15,378 bases of DNA from an uncultured Mycoplasmatota bacterium. GTDB taxonomy: Bacteria; Bacillota_I; Bacilli_A; RF39; UBA660. The DNA lies in assembly GCA_948470005.1 (NCBI GenBank), contig CAOKNI010000025.1, forward strand, positions 1-15,378. The letters are read 5' to 3'. A model generated the notes under the pieces. That model did no database searches. It was given only the letters and a program-made list of their open reading frames with translations, and was not told the DNA's origin. A program made the translations under genes and the position numbers. The first letter of the stretch is position 1. Each line of letters starts with the position of its first letter. Shown here piece by piece: positions 14,186 to 15,378 of this stretch.

Positions 14186-15202
14186 TTGAATAATTTAGAA
14201 GTCATTAGCAGTACAGAAGAATTTTTAGTTTTTAAAACACAAGAACAAGAAAAGGGAATTGCTGTCAGATATGAAAATGAAAATCTATGGATGACTCAAA
14301 AAGCTATGGCAGAATTATTTAATGTAGAGCAGCCTGCAATAGCTAAACATTTAATTAACATTTATAATGAAAATGAACTTGATAAATCCTCAACTTATTC
14401 CAAAATGGAATTAGTTCAAAAAGAAGGAAACAGAAATGTAAAAAGAAATGTTGAATTTTATAGTTTAGATGCTATTATATCTGTAGGTTATAGAGTTAAT
14501 TCAAGAAGAGCGACTCAATTTAGAAGATGGGCAACACAAGTTTTAAAAAAATTTACGATTGAAGGATATGTTTTAGATAAGAAGCGAATGGAGAATGGAA
14601 CATTCTTAAATAAAGATTATTTTGAAAAACTTTTAGAAGAGATAAGAGAAATACGTTTAAGTGAAAGAAGATTTTATCAAAAAATAACTGATATATACGC
14701 AACTAGCATTGATTATGATGCTAAGGCTCCGACGACAATCGAATTATTTAAAAAAGTACAGAATAAGATGCACTATGCTATTACACATCAAACGGCAGCA
14801 GAAATTATCTATAATAGAGCAGACCATACAAAAGAGAATATGAATTTAACTTCTTGGAAGAATTCTCCTAATGGAAAAATTATGGAATCTGATGTAATAA
14901 TAGCTAAGAATTATTTAACTAAAGAAGAAATTAAAGATTTAGAAAGAATTGTAAATGCCTTTTTGGAACTTGCAGAAAGAAGGGCAGAAAGGCATATTCC
15001 AATGACAATGGAAGATTGGAGTTCGAGAATTGATAAATTTTTACTAGCAGATGATTTAGATGTTTTAAAGGGTGCAGGAAAAATATCACATGAAATAGCT
15101 GTGGATAAAGCTTTAAGTGAATTTGAAAAATATAGAATTACACAAGATAAATTATTTGAGTCCGATTTTGATAAGTTTATGATTGAAATTGAAAAAGATT
15201 AG
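14186..15202 (+). CDS. rhuM: RhuM family protein
   Basis: A 338-residue member of the virulence-associated RhuM family, first named in Salmonella pathogenicity island 3 and common beside mobile elements and restriction systems in gut bacteria. Its biochemistry is not established. Residues about 34-60 (LWMTQKAMAELFNVEQPAIA onward) look like a DNA-binding winged-helix/HTH region. Residues 92-134 hold the family core, YSLDAIISVGYRVNSRRATQ then FRRWATQVLKKF. The C-terminal half (ITHQTAAEIIYNRADHTKENM, then a helical tail) is full length. An in-frame ATG at 14177 touches the AAGGAG site (14171-14176) with no spacing, so I prefer TTG at 14186, 9 nt downstream, giving MNNLEV. A remnant of a second copy lies at 13801-13893. 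Confidence 0.85.
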   Translation: MNNLEVISSTEEFLVFKTQEQEKGIAVRYENENLWMTQKAMAELFNVEQPAIAKHLINIYNENELDKSSTYSKMELVQKEGNRNVKRNVEFYSLDAIISVGYRVNSRRATQFRRWATQVLKKFTIEGYVLDKKRMENGTFLNKDYFEKLLEEIREIRLSERRFYQKITDIYATSIDYDAKAPTTIELFKKVQNKMHYAITHQTAAEIIYNRADHTKENMNLTSWKNSPNGKIMESDVIIAKNYLTKEEIKDLERIVNAFLELAERRAERHIPMTMEDWSSRIDKFLLADDLDVLKGAGKISHEIAVDKALSEFEKYRITQDKLFESDFDKFMIEIEKD

Positions 15203-15222
15203 TAAGAACTTGAGGTGAAAAT

Positions 15223-15339
15223 ATGACAAAATGGAAATTATATTGGGTTGCTTCTGATGGCTTGGAAGATTGTTTTGTTGTAGCAAAAAATTCAAGAAGT
15301 GCTAAAAAAATTGAAAAAGAAACGATGGTGTTAGAATAG
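15223..15339 (+). CDS. Short ORF after rhuM, probably an interrupted longer gene
   Basis: Thirty-eight codons from ATG (GAGGTG 6 nt upstream) to TAG, beginning MTKWKLYWVASDGLEDCFVV, then AKNSRSAKKIEKETMVLE. It begins 20 nt after the rhuM stop and is probably co-transcribed. From memory, the opening resembles longer small proteins found beside restriction-modification or rhuM genes in gut Firmicutes; I cannot confirm this here. After the stop the same frame runs on to the window end. Adding one A at each of three G-AAA runs (15320-15322, 15340-15342, 15353-15355) gives an open reading, ENDGVRIENIDTKIPNDDII. So this is either a decayed gene or a real gene hit by homopolymer miscounts. The gene, if longer, is also cut by the window edge. 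Confidence 0.55.
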   Translation: MTKWKLYWVASDGLEDCFVVAKNSRSAKKIEKETMVLE

Positions 15340-15378
15340 AAATATAGACACGAAATTCCGAACGATGATATAATAATT

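Noticed and set aside
1..15378. Use of genetic code 4 (UGA as Trp)
   Set aside because: Conserved Trp positions are encoded by TGG and the proteins are full length under the standard code.
13740..15378. Complete insertion sequence or transposon
   Set aside because: I saw no transposase frame, terminal inverted repeats or target-site duplication, although the gene remnants show that rearrangement took place.

Overview
The window comes from a low-GC, AT-rich, walled bacterium of the Bacillota. The style (short intergenic gaps, AAGGAG-type ribosome binding sites, TAA/TAG stops, lipoproteins, AsnB paralogues, RhuM) fits a gut-associated Bacilli lineage of the Erysipelotrichales/RF39 kind, but that placement is an inference. 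Tryptophan is TGG throughout and the genes are full length, so the code is standard, although no gene here ends in TGA.

Left part (1-4983): a minus-strand, membrane-anchored Ig-like/NlpC-P60 wall hydrolase; then, divergently from overlapping promoters, a type I phosphodiesterase/nucleotide pyrophosphatase-family enzyme and a lipoprotein of unknown function; then a consensus promoter driving a 15-codon mini-ORF followed by an S66 (LD-carboxypeptidase/MccF-type) serine peptidase. A small XRE-type regulator converges on the S66 gene, and both share an AT-rich hairpin terminator.

Centre (5045-12264): a tight five-gene operon, divergent from the XRE gene. It encodes an AsnB-type amidotransferase, a PLP alanine-racemase-fold enzyme, an ATP-grasp ligase of the D-aspartate ligase type, a second AsnB-type amidotransferase and a membrane-anchored class A beta-lactamase-fold serine hydrolase. 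Gaps are 21 and 14 nt, then 2 nt, then a 1-nt stop/start overlap, and a hairpin terminator follows. The gene set reads as a peptidoglycan cross-bridge pathway: make a D-amino acid, ligate it to the stem peptide, amidate it, and process the product outside the membrane. This is the most interesting system in the window.

Right part (12341-15378): a stress-type short-chain dehydrogenase and, tail to tail, a TspO/MBR membrane protein sharing a bidirectional terminator. Beyond these is a gene graveyard: a 3' remnant of a second rhuM gene, a 5'-truncated ABC transporter permease, an intact rhuM with its own promoter, and a short downstream ORF that looks interrupted at A-runs. This end carries the marks of mobile-element-linked rearrangement. 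No tRNA, rRNA, CRISPR array or complete insertion sequence was seen.
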